Made by a program: the position numbers and the translations under genes. A DNA stretch of 55,519 nt from the NCBI RefSeq assembly GCF_000821245.2, contig NZ_LN611425.1, positions 301,319 to 356,837 of the forward strand, given 5' to 3'. The stretch's first letter is position 1; the number at the start of each line of letters is the position of its first letter. The stretch comes from Virgibacillus senegalensis. Lineage in GTDB: Bacteria > Bacillota > Bacilli > Bacillales > Amphibacillaceae. This document shows, piece after piece, positions 1 through 9,017 of this stretch. The notes beneath the pieces are model-generated. The model was given only the letters and a program-made list of their open reading frames with translations. It had not been told where the DNA came from and searched no databases.

Positions 1-1741
1 CCATTACGTAGACAAAGCCCGTTCTTATTTAATCAAAACAAACAATTCTCAAATCAGTTCTTTTTCGGCTGCCTGGTTAAATGCACTCTTGATAGGGGAA
101 GATACGCAGCTTCCGGATGAGCAATTGGATAGGTTCCGAAAGTGGGGGATTTCCCACTTGCTTGCGATATCTGGTTTACATGTTGGCCTGATAATCGCCC
201 TTTTTTATTTTCTTGCTGTGAAAACGGGATGGCTCACGAGAGAGTCAATCCAATCTTGTATAATGGTGTTCCTGCCTCTTTATGCGGTTTTGGCTGGTGG
301 AGCCCCTTCCGTATGGCGTGCCGCTTTATTAGCTATTTTCCTCCTAATCGGTAATAGGCTCAAACTTAACCTCTCCCTTACTGATTGTCTTAGCCTCGTT
401 TTTATCGGTTTGATGATTGGGGATCCCCGTCTCATCTTGCAAATAGGCTTTCAATTTTCCTACCTCGTCACTTTTGGTTTACTACTTTCCAAACAAATTC
501 TGGCCAAACCTTATTCTTGGCTATACACAAGCATGGCTGTCAGCCTCATTGCTCAGCTGACCATTCTCCCGGTTCAGCTAGACAATTTTTATTTTTTTCA
601 ACCGCTTTCCGTCCTGGTCAATCTTTTAATCGTCCCTTATTTTACTGGATTTGTGATGCCTTGCCTGCTTACTTTGGAATTCTCCGTTCTCCTTTTTCCT
701 CCGCTCGCCACTATGCTCGATACATTGTTTGTCCGGGTCCACAATCGATTCTTGCTGTTTCTGGAACATCTTGATCTAGGCTTCGATTATTCTTGGTTTA
801 CCGGGGATTTTCCAATGGTTATGTATTACCCTTACTTTTTTCTGCTGATTGTATTAATGGCAAATTTGGCTGACGAAAAGCGAATAAGGGCACTGATCTC
901 CGGCCTGATGATCGTTGTTTTGCTTGTTGGAATATCTATTGTTCCATATACGAATCCTAACGGAAAGGTCACGATGCTTGATGTCGGACAAGGGGATTGT
1001 TTTGTTGTCGAGCTGCCGTACCGTAAAGGAGTTGTCGTAATCGATGCTGCTGGAAGTGCAGCCGCTGATTTTCATTCTCCTACAGATAAAATATATGAAC
1101 AAGTAATCAAGCCTTATTTGCATTATAGAGGGATAACTACGCTGGACGCTTTATTTGTCACGCATGATGATTTAGACCACGATGGCAGTACTGCTTATTT
1201 ATTGAAAGATTTTCAAGTGGAAAAGTTTTTTGTTAATCCATATTATACTGTAAATAGTCGGAACAAAAATGCTTTAGTTAAGAGGGAAATCAAGACGTTT
1301 CGGTTAGATGCCGGGCAATCGGTTACAGTTGGCGGACAAACATTTCATGTATTGTCTCCTTCTCAAGACAAACGGGACTCTAATGAAAATTCGCTTGTAT
1401 TATTATCGGAACTCGGAGGAAAACGATGGCTGTTTACAGGAGATATAGGAGAGAAGACAGAAAAGGCGATGTTGCAGGCATATCCTATGCTGGACATCGA
1501 CGTGTTAAAAGTGGCTCATCATGGCAGTAAAACATCGACTTCTGCAGCCTTTTTAGAGCAAACGACGCCTGAAGTGGGATGGATATCGGCGGGACGAGGG
1601 AATCGTTATGATCACCCCCATCAGGAAGTAGTGAAAAAGCTCGGTCAGTCGGGGGTCAAGGTAATGCGGACGGATAAACGTGGATCGATATGGTACTCAT
1701 TTTACAAGGATCATGGAACGTTTTATTCCTTTTTTCCATAA
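1..1741 (+). CDS. comEC: ComEC competence DNA channel, 5' end cut off by window
   Basis: This integral membrane protein forms the pore through which single-stranded transforming DNA enters the cytosol. The frame is open from base 2, so 579 codons are visible before the TAA; the family usually has about 750-780 residues, so roughly the first quarter lies upstream. The visible part starts with the hydrophobic competence domain (several helices in visible residues 50-310, including SHLLAISGLHVGL). A metallo-beta-lactamase-like domain follows, beginning at MLDVGQGD (near residue 325), with THDDLDHDG (near 387) and AHHGS (near 506). In B. subtilis it ends the late competence operon comEA-EB-EC, which fits its position before yqzM-holA. 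Confidence 0.96.
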   Translation, partial: HYVDKARSYLIKTNNSQISSFSAAWLNALLIGEDTQLPDEQLDRFRKWGISHLLAISGLHVGLIIALFYFLAVKTGWLTRESIQSCIMVFLPLYAVLAGGAPSVWRAALLAIFLLIGNRLKLNLSLTDCLSLVFIGLMIGDPRLILQIGFQFSYLVTFGLLLSKQILAKPYSWLYTSMAVSLIAQLTILPVQLDNFYFFQPLSVLVNLLIVPYFTGFVMPCLLTLEFSVLLFPPLATMLDTLFVRVHNRFLLFLEHLDLGFDYSWFTGDFPMVMYYPYFFLLIVLMANLADEKRIRALISGLMIVVLLVGISIVPYTNPNGKVTMLDVGQGDCFVVELPYRKGVVVIDAAGSAAADFHSPTDKIYEQVIKPYLHYRGITTLDALFVTHDDLDHDGSTAYLLKDFQVEKFFVNPYYTVNSRNKNALVKREIKTFRLDAGQSVTVGGQTFHVLSPSQDKRDSNENSLVLLSELGGKRWLFTGDIGEKTEKAMLQAYPMLDIDVLKVAHHGSKTSTSAAFLEQTTPEVGWISAGRGNRYDHPHQEVVKKLGQSGVKVMRTDKRGSIWYSFYKDHGTFYSFFP

Positions 1742-1800
1742 CATAATCATGTAACAAGACGCATTGTGATGTTTAACAACACACAGTAATGCAAGCAATG

Positions 1801-1830
1801 AAAAAAGAGACTGCATCAAACAGTCTCTTT
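1801..1830 (-). terminator. Intrinsic terminator of yqzM
   Basis: A 10-bp perfect stem (1804-1813 with 1821-1830) and a 7-nt loop are followed, on the minus strand, by a run of six T. The plus-strand side lacks a T run, so it mainly serves yqzM, though it may also slow read-through from comEC. Confidence 0.8.
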
Positions 1831-1849
1831 CCTTACGTACCATACTTAA

Positions 1850-1984
1850 TCAGGATCCGATCACTTTTGCAAAGACTCCAATAAAGAAGATGATGAAAAA
1901 GAACAGGAATGAGAAAATGAACCCTTTACCAGAATCAATTACATCATTATTTTTGGATTGGACATCTCTTTCGAATTCGTTCAC
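1850..1984 (-). CDS. yqzM: YqzM family small membrane protein
   Basis: This is a 44-residue protein, the same length as I recall for B. subtilis YqzM, and it sits in the same place, antisense between comEC and holA. Residues 1-19 are polar (NEFERDVQSKNND); a single hydrophobic helix fills residues 21-42 and the tail is KVIGS. The frame extends upstream, but the GTG at 1984 is the right start because AGGAGGGG lies six bases before it. The function is unknown; it is probably an inner-membrane peptide. Its own terminator follows. Confidence 0.85.
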   Translation of the reverse strand: MNEFERDVQSKNNDVIDSGKGFIFSFLFFFIIFFIGVFAKVIGS

Positions 1985-2307
1985 ATTAACCCCTCCTATA
2001 ACAGTTTTAGTATAAGACATTCCAGCTAAAAAATCCACTTTTGATTGTAATTTAACTCGTTTAAATGTACTTACCTTTGTTAGCAAGACTTAACACCCAT
2101 ATATAAAGATTAAATGGCTAATCTATACCCAAGAGCAAAATGCCGCAGGCAGAGCAGTTTCCCGGGGCTGTTATGCCGGCGTTGATATAGATTGCTTTTT
2201 CCTTAAGGAGAAGACAGCTTGTCTGTTTTCTCCTTCCTGTCATGATATCTGCTTGCAACAAAGGCTTTTTCGTTTTACGATGGTTTTACGAGGATGGAGT
2301 GAACAGG
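1985..2307. other. Intergenic region between yqzM and holA
   Basis: These 323 bases hold the divergent 5' regions of yqzM and holA. On the minus strand a TATACT lies shortly upstream of the yqzM ribosome site, without a convincing -35. Around 2140-2185 there is a GC-rich imperfect hairpin (GCCG/CGGC around AGCAG/CTGTT), then a stronger hairpin at 2205-2235. I see no additional gene. Confidence 0.5.
2205..2235 (+). repeat. Perfect-length hairpin before holA
   Basis: A 13-bp stem (2205-2217 with 2223-2235, one G-U pair) closes a 5-nt loop. There is no downstream T run on the plus strand. It could be a weak terminator for comEC read-through or a structured holA leader. Confidence 0.5.
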
Positions 2308-3360
2308 ATGAACTATTTTGAAGTATTGAAAGAGATAAAAAGCAAGCATTTTTCTCCAGTATATTTATTATATGGAACGGAGTCCTATTTAATACAGGAC
2401 ATACGTCAGCAGCTTTTGATGAAGGCCTTGACAGAAGAAGACAGGGAAACGGGAATCACTACATATGATTTAACCGAAACTTCGATTCAGGAAGTGATTG
2501 AAGACGCAGAAACCTACCCGTTTCTTAGTGAAAGGAAAGTGATCATTGCCAACAATGCCGTATTTTTAAAGGCGAAACCAGAAAAGGTCGCCGTCGAGCA
2601 TAACCTGGATGTTCTTCAAACTTATTTAGCAGCTCCGGCAGAATATACCATCCTGGTGATTATTGCTCCTTTCGAAAAAATAGATGAGCGTAAAAAAGTA
2701 ACGAAAACGCTAAAGCAGCAAAGTGCATTCATTGAATGCCAGCCGATCAGAGATTGGGATCTTCCCAAATGGATTCAGACGCTGGCTAAGAATGCAGGGG
2801 TGGCGATTGAAGAGGATGCTTTTGATATTATTGGACAAGAAGTCGGCGCCAATTTACTTATGTTGAAACAAGAAATAGATAAGCTGGCGCTTTATGCGGG
2901 AGAAGAAGGCAGAATAACGAGAGAAATTACAGAGAAGTTAATTGCGCATAATGCTACAACTTCCGGACTCAAACTGGTAGATGCCGTCATTGAAAAGGAC
3001 TTAAGCAAGGCTGTTCATATATACAAAGATCTCGAAAAAGCGAACGAAGATCCGATTGCCCTTGTCGCTTTACTTGCATCTCAATTCCGAACGGTGATGC
3101 ATGTGAAGGTATTACAGAGAAAAGGGTATTCGCAAAAGCAGATGGCCCAGCAGTTGAAGGTCCATCCTTATGTGGTGAAGATGTCGCAGAAGCGGGAAAA
3201 AAGCTTCACTTTGGAAGAATTACAGGAGATTATCCATATTTTCACGGAAACAGATACCCAGATCAAACAGGGAAAAATGGATAAATCTCTTTCCTTCGAG
3301 CTGCTGCTCTACCAAATCATTCATCACCGGCAAAACAAAACAGTAAGAGCGAGTAAGTAA
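2308..3360 (+). CDS. holA: DNA polymerase III delta subunit
   Basis: The delta subunit of the clamp loader opens the beta sliding clamp and, with delta' and tau, loads it on primed DNA. The protein has 350 residues, close to the 347 of B. subtilis HolA (YqeN). It begins MNYFEVLKEIKSKHFSPVYL and carries the family signature YLLYGTESYLI and the C-terminal collar helices (DKSLSFELLLYQI). An in-frame extension of 22 codons is possible from 2242, but the ATG at 2308 gives the conserved N terminus and has GGATGGAG upstream. It stands alone, ending at a strong terminator, and faces rpsT. Confidence 0.95.
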   Translation: MNYFEVLKEIKSKHFSPVYLLYGTESYLIQDIRQQLLMKALTEEDRETGITTYDLTETSIQEVIEDAETYPFLSERKVIIANNAVFLKAKPEKVAVEHNLDVLQTYLAAPAEYTILVIIAPFEKIDERKKVTKTLKQQSAFIECQPIRDWDLPKWIQTLAKNAGVAIEEDAFDIIGQEVGANLLMLKQEIDKLALYAGEEGRITREITEKLIAHNATTSGLKLVDAVIEKDLSKAVHIYKDLEKANEDPIALVALLASQFRTVMHVKVLQRKGYSQKQMAQQLKVHPYVVKMSQKREKSFTLEELQEIIHIFTETDTQIKQGKMDKSLSFELLLYQIIHHRQNKTVRASK

Positions 3361-3493
3361 TTGGCAAAAGGGCGGTTCATCAGTGTATGGACAGCTTTTT
3401 TGTTCTTTGTTATGTGAAAAAACGCTCTATACCAAGTATCGCAGTGTGCAGAGTAAAAAAATCCAAAATCACACATTTGCCAGAGAACCTAAA

Positions 3494-3528
3494 AAACATC
3501 AGCGTCATGTTACGCTGATGTTTTTTTA
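3494..3528 (+). terminator. Intrinsic terminator of holA
   Basis: An 11-bp stem (3495-3505 with 3512-3522), a 6-nt loop and a run of T residues to 3527 form a textbook terminator. Confidence 0.92.
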
Positions 3529-3547
3529 TTAGGAAGGAGGTACTTTA

Positions 3548-3601
3548 TTGATTGAAGCTCCTCTTCCAAGCAATTTATTATGTCGTTATCCTGCTGATTA
3601 A
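3548..3601 (+). CDS. Possible 17-codon peptide with ideal ribosome site
   Basis: A TTG-started frame of 17 codons (begins IEAPLPSN, ends PAD) follows a perfect AGGAAGGAGG at 3531-3540 with 7-nt spacing. It lies between the holA and rpsT terminators and has no obvious promoter, and the product matches nothing I recognise. The ribosome site may be coincidental. Confidence 0.2.
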   Translation: MIEAPLPSNLLCRYPAD

Positions 3602-3605
3602 TGGA

Positions 3606-3636
3606 AAATAAAAACGATCCTGCGTCAGGATCGTTT
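3606..3636 (-). terminator. Intrinsic terminator of rpsT
   Basis: An 11-bp perfect stem (3612-3622 with 3626-3636) with a 3-nt loop is followed by T-rich sequence on the minus strand. Confidence 0.88.
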
Positions 3637-3661
3637 GTGTTGGTCATAAATCAGCATTCCA

Positions 3662-3928
3662 TTATGCTCCGAGTTCGTTAACGCTTTTTGCGAGACGAGC
3701 TTTTTGGCGATTGCCTTTGTTTTTGTGTACGATCCCTTTTTGAACAGCTTTGTCAATTTTATGAGTAGCAGTCTTAAGGGCTGCTTTCGCATTTTCGACA
3801 TCATTGCTATTAACAAAGTTTTCTACACGCTTAATCTGTGTACGCATATCTGTTTTGAAGGATTGGTTGCGCAAGTGGTGATCGTTGTTTGTACGGACAC
3901 GTTTAATTGCAGATTTGATATTAGCCAT
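3662..3928 (-). CDS. rpsT: Small ribosomal subunit protein bS20
   Basis: S20 binds 16S rRNA early in 30S assembly. The 88-residue sequence starts MANIKSAIKRVRTN and is rich in Lys, Arg and Ala, as expected for this helical protein, with the family's conserved HKNKGNRQKARLAK near the C terminus. The initiating ATG has GGAGGTGAAA upstream. The gene is monocistronic, with its own promoter (3983-4011) and terminator (3606-3636), and is divergent from gpr, as in B. subtilis. Confidence 0.98.
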   Translation of the reverse strand: MANIKSAIKRVRTNNDHHLRNQSFKTDMRTQIKRVENFVNSNDVENAKAALKTATHKIDKAVQKGIVHKNKGNRQKARLAKSVNELGA

Positions 3929-3982
3929 TTAGTTTCACCTCCATAGAAAACATCTCTATTAAGTTCATTTAGAACAAGAGCC

Positions 3983-4011
3983 ATTTTACCAAAGCGTCAG
4001 CCGCTTTTCAA
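3983..4011 (-). promoter_or_regulatory. SigA promoter of rpsT
   Basis: On the minus strand TTGAAA (4006-4011) and TAAAAT (3983-3988) are separated by exactly 17 bases, about 55 bases upstream of the rpsT start. Confidence 0.8.
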
Positions 4012-4098
4012 TAGCTATCTTTCAGTATAAACGATATTTCGTATGATTAACAGTAAAACCGGCAACCCTAATCGTAAAAAAAGGGAGGCCGTAACATC

Positions 4099-5199
4099 AT
4101 GAACAACGACGATCAAAACATGTATCAGGTCCGAACCGATTTAGCTGTCGAAGCAAAAGATATGTATGTTGAAAAAGAGAATACAGATGAAAGCACGATA
4201 AAGGGCGTAACCACCAAAGAAAGGCAGGAAGGTGAGGATACGATCACCTATGTTCAAATAGATGAAACAGGGGCACAAGCACTCGGCAAAAAGGCGGGAA
4301 ACTATGTCACGATTCATTCCGAGTCAGTAAAAAAACAGGATTCGAAAAGCCAGGAACAGACGGCCAAAGTTTTGGCAAAAGAAATGGGAGAATTGATTAA
4401 ACAGAGTAAAATTCCTCAGGATGCAACCTGCCTGGTAGTGGGGCTTGGGAATTGGAATATTACCCCGGATGCTCTCGGTCCGATGACGGTAGAAAAAATC
4501 ATGGTCACCAGTCATTTGTTTAACTTGCATCCGGAGTATGTAGAGGAAGGCTATCGTCCCGTTTCGGCCATGACTCCAGGGGTTATGGGCGTAACAGGGA
4601 TTGAAACGAGTGATATTATCTTCGGATTGATCAATCAAGTGAAACCGGACTTTGTCATAGCTGTTGATGCCTTGGCTTCCAGATCGGTAGAACGCGTAAA
4701 TGCTACGATTCAAATATCGGATTCAGGTATACACCCAGGCTCCGGAGTAGGAAACAAACGGAAAGAAATCAGTAAAGACGCTCTAGGAATACCGGTGATA
4801 GCAGTAGGCGTCCCTACTGTCGTCGATGCCGTCACGATAACAAGTGATACAATTGATTACCTGCTCAAGCACTTCGGGAGGGAATTCAGGGAAAAAGACA
4901 AGCCCTCAAAAGCCTTGACCCCTGCTGGGTTGTCTTTTGGAAAGCGAGAGTTAACAGAAGAGGACCTCCCTGGGGAAGAGCAAAGAAAAGCGGTATTAGG
5001 AATGGTGGGAGGTCTTTCCGAGGAGGAAAAACGCTCACTTATTAAAGAAGTACTAACACCATTGGGACATAATTTAATGGTGACACCGAAAGAAGTCGAC
5101 GGTTATATGGAGGACATGGCACATCTCATTGCATCCGGTCTGAATGCCGCCCTCCATGAAAATATAAATGTGAAAAACTTTGGCTCCTATACCCGCTGA
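4099..5199 (+). CDS. gpr: GPR spore germination protease
   Basis: This aspartic-type endopeptidase degrades the small acid-soluble proteins of the spore core during germination, freeing DNA and amino acids. It has 366 residues, typical of the family; the first 15 or so (ending [12 protein letters not shown]) hold the propeptide region removed during autoactivation. Conserved blocks include [15 protein letters not shown], the [14 protein letters not shown] segment, [19 protein letters not shown] and [15 protein letters not shown] site precedes the ATG. In B. subtilis transcription is by SigF and SigG in the forespore; a sequence resembling such a promoter lies near 4025-4049 but the spacing is not convincing. 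It precedes spoIIP, as in B. subtilis. Confidence 0.97.
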   Translation: MNNDDQNMYQVRTDLAVEAKDMYVEKENTDESTIKGVTTKERQEGEDTITYVQIDETGAQALGKKAGNYVTIHSESVKKQDSKSQEQTAKVLAKEMGELIKQSKIPQDATCLVVGLGNWNITPDALGPMTVEKIMVTSHLFNLHPEYVEEGYRPVSAMTPGVMGVTGIETSDIIFGLINQVKPDFVIAVDALASRSVERVNATIQISDSGIHPGSGVGNKRKEISKDALGIPVIAVGVPTVVDAVTITSDTIDYLLKHFGREFREKDKPSKALTPAGLSFGKRELTEEDLPGEEQRKAVLGMVGGLSEEEKRSLIKEVLTPLGHNLMVTPKEVDGYMEDMAHLIASGLNAALHENINVKNFGSYTR

Positions 5200-5242
5200 T
5201 TTCTTTTAGACAAGCTACGGAAAATTAGATGTTCTACTTTAT

Positions 5243-5286
5243 CCTGTCTCTTCATAGATTCTATTAAAGATGATAGAAAAGACAGG
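5243..5286 (+). repeat. Inverted repeat before spoIIP with SigE-like -10
   Basis: CCTGTCT (5243-5249) and AGACAGG (5280-5286) are inverted around a 30-nt centre containing CATAGATT (5253-5260), which resembles the SigE -10 consensus CATACANT. A convincing -35 was not found. The 3' arm overlaps the purine-rich spoIIP ribosome site. Confidence 0.35.
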
Positions 5287-5298
5287 AAGGATGGAACC

Positions 5299-6498
5299 AT
5301 GAAGAAGCCGATCCGGAAAACGACAACCATACATGAATTTGTGAACAGAACAAAGCCGTGGTATCGAAACGGCAGTATGCTCATTATAAGTATAGCGGCT
5401 TTGTTCCTTTTTATAGGAGTGCTAACAACGATTCAACCTGCCTACAGGCTGTCCTCGGGCACCATCACGGAATGGACAAGACAAATTAAAGGTTCCTCAT
5501 TCCTTTACCTAGTAGGAATGGAGAACAGAGTGTTCGAAAGTGCATTCCCAGACGACTATCAGCCATTAGATACATCTGATTTGGCTTTTCGGTTTACCAC
5601 CAGTTTAAAACCGGAAGATCCACGGAGTCTGCTCGGCAATGAACTGCCTGGATTTCAGCAATTTGATCGGGTCATCCTGGTTGCCGGAGAAGGAACGAAT
5701 TACACGAACCTAACAGTTGAATCTTCTGCACCCTTGGATGTAGTCCTGGAGGAAAGGGAAGCTTCTCTTCCGGAGGAAAAAGTGTCGGAAGAAGCCGATG
5801 AGAAAGAAAAGGAAGAACAAACCAGTCAGCCGACAACAGGGGATAGGAAAGTGGTGTTCATTTATAACACCCATAATCGGGAGTCGTTCCTGCCGCATTT
5901 ACCAGATGTCGATAATCCGAATGAAGCGTTCCATGCTGAAGTCAATATTACTAAAGTGAGTGATGAATTGAAAAATCGTCTGGAGGAGCATGGTGTCGGC
6001 ACCCAAGTAGACCATACGGATAATACAGGTGAACTGCAGAAAAAGGGCTGGGATTATACTGCGGATTCCTATCGTGCATCGAAGCCGGTGGTAGAGGCTG
6101 CACTGGCAGACAACAAAGATCTGGATTTTGTGTTCGATCTTCACCGGGACGCTATGGGAAGAGACGTGACAACGAAAAAGATAGACGGAAAAAATTATGC
6201 GAAAGTCATGTTTGTGTTAGGAAGAGAAAATGTGAATTACGAAAAGAATCTTCAGCTCGCCAATGAGCTTCATAATTTGATGGAAGAAAAATATCCCGGG
6301 TTAAGCAGAGGTGTTGAGAAATACGGCGGACCGGGAAGGAATGGCGTTTACAATCAGGATGTTTCGGACAATGCCCTGACAATCGAATTTGGCGGTGTCG
6401 ACAATAATATGGATGAACTGTACCGTTCTGCAGCGGCTTTGGCAGAAGTCTTCAGCGATTATTATTGGGATGCAGAAAAAGTTCAGGCAAATCCTTAG
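5299..6498 (+). CDS. spoIIP: Stage II sporulation protein P, peptidoglycan amidase/endopeptidase
   Basis: SpoIIP removes stem peptides from glycan strands in the DMP complex (SpoIID-SpoIIM-SpoIIP) that thins the septum and drives engulfment. The 399-residue protein has a short cytoplasmic N terminus, one membrane anchor (residues 27-46), an acidic linker (about 155-175) and a C-terminal amidase-3-like domain. That domain shows IYNTHNRESF, FDLHRDAM and LTIEFGGVDN, carrying the expected zinc-binding His and Glu residues. The start has AGGAAGGATGG upstream. In B. subtilis it follows gpr and is SigE-dependent. yqxA follows 11 bases downstream, probably co-transcribed. Confidence 0.97.
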   Translation: MKKPIRKTTTIHEFVNRTKPWYRNGSMLIISIAALFLFIGVLTTIQPAYRLSSGTITEWTRQIKGSSFLYLVGMENRVFESAFPDDYQPLDTSDLAFRFTTSLKPEDPRSLLGNELPGFQQFDRVILVAGEGTNYTNLTVESSAPLDVVLEEREASLPEEKVSEEADEKEKEEQTSQPTTGDRKVVFIYNTHNRESFLPHLPDVDNPNEAFHAEVNITKVSDELKNRLEEHGVGTQVDHTDNTGELQKKGWDYTADSYRASKPVVEAALADNKDLDFVFDLHRDAMGRDVTTKKIDGKNYAKVMFVLGRENVNYEKNLQLANELHNLMEEKYPGLSRGVEKYGGPGRNGVYNQDVSDNALTIEFGGVDNNMDELYRSAAALAEVFSDYYWDAEKVQANP

Positions 6499-6509
6499 GA
6501 GGTGCGCCG

Positions 6510-6839
6510 ATGGCAAAGGTTTTTTTCACTTTATTCGTTATGGTGCTGTTGTTTCTGTTTGGGATGCTGACGGGAATCAACCAAGTTTCTGAAGAACCAG
6601 TGGGAGAAGGGTCAGGTAATGGACAAAACATCCGTTTAGTCTCCGAAAAAGAAAAAGTTCCTTTAGTAACCGTTCAAGAACCGGAAGAGGATTCTATTCT
6701 GGCTGCCAGCAAAGACTATGAGCCGGTCAAGGAGACTCATTTGACGCAAAAGCTGGCGGCTTCCCTCGGGAGTTTCTTGAGCTGGTTCTACAATCAGATG
6801 ATCGCTGCCATTTATCAGCTTGTCCAAGTATTTTTTTAA
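6510..6839 (+). CDS. yqxA: YqxA family membrane-anchored protein (DUF3679)
   Basis: This is a 109-residue protein of unknown function that follows spoIIP in Bacillaceae. It has one N-terminal membrane segment (about residues 3-22, FTLFVMVLLFLFGML), a polar acidic middle and a second hydrophobic amphipathic stretch at the end (SFLSWFYNQMIAAIYQLVQVFF). The chosen ATG at 6510 has TAGGAGGTG upstream; the longer in-frame extension from 6465 would overlap spoIIP and lacks a ribosome site. Close spacing to spoIIP suggests expression during sporulation, which is inference. Confidence 0.85.
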   Translation: MAKVFFTLFVMVLLFLFGMLTGINQVSEEPVGEGSGNGQNIRLVSEKEKVPLVTVQEPEEDSILAASKDYEPVKETHLTQKLAASLGSFLSWFYNQMIAAIYQLVQVFF

Positions 6840-6957
6840 AATGTGATTGGAGCTGTAGGTGACGTTTTTTCAAAAAGGATAGCAGGTAGTGAAACGCAAG
6901 AAAATCTGTCGCAAACGGTCTGTTGTCACTTATTTGCCCCTAACATCTTTGTTTTCG

Positions 6958-6986
6958 TTGAATGTATCGCTTCCTACTGCTATAAT
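6958..6986 (+). promoter_or_regulatory. SigA promoter of lepA
   Basis: TTGAAT (6958-6963), 17 bases, then TATAAT (6981-6986) preceded by TGC, giving an extended -10. It lies 43 bases before the lepA start. Confidence 0.85.
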
Positions 6987-7028
6987 CAATGCTAGTTATT
7001 GTTGCTCGACAAATAGGAGTGATCATCA

Positions 7029-8843
7029 TTGGTTAATGCAAGAAATCAAAATAGGGTACGTAATTTTTCCATTATCGCCCATATTGATCATGGAAAATCG
7101 ACGCTTGCCGACAGAATTTTAGAAAAGACTAAAGCACTTACTTCCCGTGAAATGAAAGAGCAGTTTCTCGATGCCATGGACTTGGAACGGGAACGGGGAA
7201 TCACCATAAAATTAAATGCCGTTCAGTTAAAATATCAACGGAATAATGGAGAGGAATATTTATTCCATCTAATCGATACACCTGGTCACGTCGACTTTAC
7301 ATATGAAGTGTCGCGAAGCTTGGCTGCCTGTGAAGGGGCCATTCTGGTGGTGGATGCTGCACAGGGAATAGAGGCCCAAACGCTGGCTAATGTGTACCTG
7401 GCTCTTGACAACGATTTGGAAATTATTCCGGTGATCAATAAAATCGATTTACCGAGCGCCGACCCGGAAAGAGTAAAAAAAGAAATTGAAGATGTAATTG
7501 GCATTCCCGCAGATGATGCTATCCTTGCCAGCGGTAAATCGGGAATCGGAATCGACGAGATACTCGAGCAAATCGTAGAGCGAATCCCTGCTCCGCCGGG
7601 AAATGCTGAAGAGCCATTAAAGGCTTTGATCTTCGACTCCTTGTATGATCCATACCGTGGAGTTATCGCCTATATTTGTGTGAAAGAAGGATCTGTCAAA
7701 GTAGGCGACAAGATTAAAATGATGGCAACCGGAAAAGAATTTGAAGTGAACGAACTGGGAGTATTCAATCCGAAACCGTTCCCTCAGGATGAATTAACGG
7801 TAGGAGATGTAGGGTATTTAACTGCATCGATTAAAAACGTCGGCGACAGCCAGGTCGGTGACACCATTACACTGAGTGAAAATCCTGCTTCCGAAGCGCT
7901 GCCTGGATACAAACGATTGAACCCGATGGTTTTTTGCGGCATGTATCCTGTGGATGCAAATAATTACAATGATTTACGCGAAGCGCTGGAGCGCCTCGAA
8001 TTGAATGATTCATCTTTGCAATATGAGGCGGAAACTTCCCAGGCATTAGGATTCGGTTTCCGTTGTGGATTTCTGGGCATGCTGCACATGGAAATCATCC
8101 AGGAACGGATCGAGAGAGAGTTCAATATTGAATTGATTACCACTGCTCCAAGTGTTATCTATCAAGTCGCTTTGACAGATGGAGAAGAGATCGAAGTAGA
8201 TAATCCTTCGGTTATGCCTGATCCGCAAAGTGTTCAGGAAGTGCGGGAACCATACGTGAAAGCAACTGTCATGGTGCCCAACGATTACGTGGGAGCTGTT
8301 ATGGAACTTTGTCAAAAGAAACGCGGCGATTTCATTGACATGCAGTATTTAGATGATGTCAGAGTGAATGTGATCTATGACATACCACTGTCAGAAATCG
8401 TGTACGACTTCTTTGATCAATTGAAATCCCAGACGAAAGGGTATGCCTCGTTTGATTACGAGTTGATCGGCTACAAGCAATCCAATCTGGTGAAGATGGA
8501 TATTCTGCTTAATGGAGACACGATCGACGCACTTTCGTTCATCGTTCATAGGGATTTTGCTTATGAACGCGGGAAACAGATTGTCGATAAGTTGAAAAAT
8601 TTGATCCCGAGACAACAATTCGAGGTGCCTGTTCAGGCGGCTATCGGTAACAAGGTGGTTGCTCGTTCTACCATTAAAGCAATGCGGAAAAACGTGCTTT
8701 CAAAATGTTATGGAGGGGATATTTCCCGAAAGCGTAAGCTCCTGGAAAAGCAAAAAGAAGGGAAAAAGCGGATGAAGATGGTAGGCTCTGTAGAAGTACC
8801 GCAAGAAGCCTTCATGTCCGTGCTCAAAATGGATGAGGAATGA
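7029..8843 (+). CDS. lepA: Elongation factor 4 (LepA), ribosome-associated GTPase
   Basis: EF4 is an EF-G-like GTPase that acts on the ribosome (reported roles in back-translocation and 30S biogenesis). The 604-residue length is normal. The G domain shows the P-loop AHIDHGKST (residues 17-25), the switch I region [20 protein letters not shown] and ASGKSG. It is followed by domain II, the EF-G domains III and V, and the LepA-specific C-terminal domain ending [16 protein letters not shown]. The start is TTG at 7029 with AGGAG nine bases upstream. A strong extended -10 promoter precedes it; hemW follows after a hairpin. Confidence 0.97.
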   Translation: MVNARNQNRVRNFSIIAHIDHGKSTLADRILEKTKALTSREMKEQFLDAMDLERERGITIKLNAVQLKYQRNNGEEYLFHLIDTPGHVDFTYEVSRSLAACEGAILVVDAAQGIEAQTLANVYLALDNDLEIIPVINKIDLPSADPERVKKEIEDVIGIPADDAILASGKSGIGIDEILEQIVERIPAPPGNAEEPLKALIFDSLYDPYRGVIAYICVKEGSVKVGDKIKMMATGKEFEVNELGVFNPKPFPQDELTVGDVGYLTASIKNVGDSQVGDTITLSENPASEALPGYKRLNPMVFCGMYPVDANNYNDLREALERLELNDSSLQYEAETSQALGFGFRCGFLGMLHMEIIQERIEREFNIELITTAPSVIYQVALTDGEEIEVDNPSVMPDPQSVQEVREPYVKATVMVPNDYVGAVMELCQKKRGDFIDMQYLDDVRVNVIYDIPLSEIVYDFFDQLKSQTKGYASFDYELIGYKQSNLVKMDILLNGDTIDALSFIVHRDFAYERGKQIVDKLKNLIPRQQFEVPVQAAIGNKVVARSTIKAMRKNVLSKCYGGDISRKRKLLEKQKEGKKRMKMVGSVEVPQEAFMSVLKMDEE

Positions 8844-8935
8844 CCCGTGTAACGAACCATGCTTAATGAAGATGACGGGGAACTTTCAGTTATTCGATTC
8901 ATTGATATAAAGACATGCCCATAACGGAATATATA

Positions 8936-8968
8936 GAAGGAGCTGTTCTTTCCTGGAACAGCTCCTTC
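8936..8968 (+). terminator. Hairpin between lepA and hemW
   Basis: A 13-bp perfect stem (8936-8948 with 8956-8968) and 7-nt loop. There is no T run on either side, so it may be a processing or stability element rather than an efficient terminator. Confidence 0.5.
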
Positions 8969-9017
8969 ACTGATAATCAACAAGATTAGCTACAAAAGTA
9001 GAGAAGGAGCGACACAA

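Noticed and set aside
4022-4049. SigG promoter for gpr
   Set aside because: GTATA and TATGATTA resemble the boxes, but spacing of about 12 bases is too short to claim.
6889-7122. 77-codon frame spanning the lepA promoter and 5' end
   Set aside because: It runs across a near-consensus promoter and overlaps lepA in another frame; the product is not protein-like.
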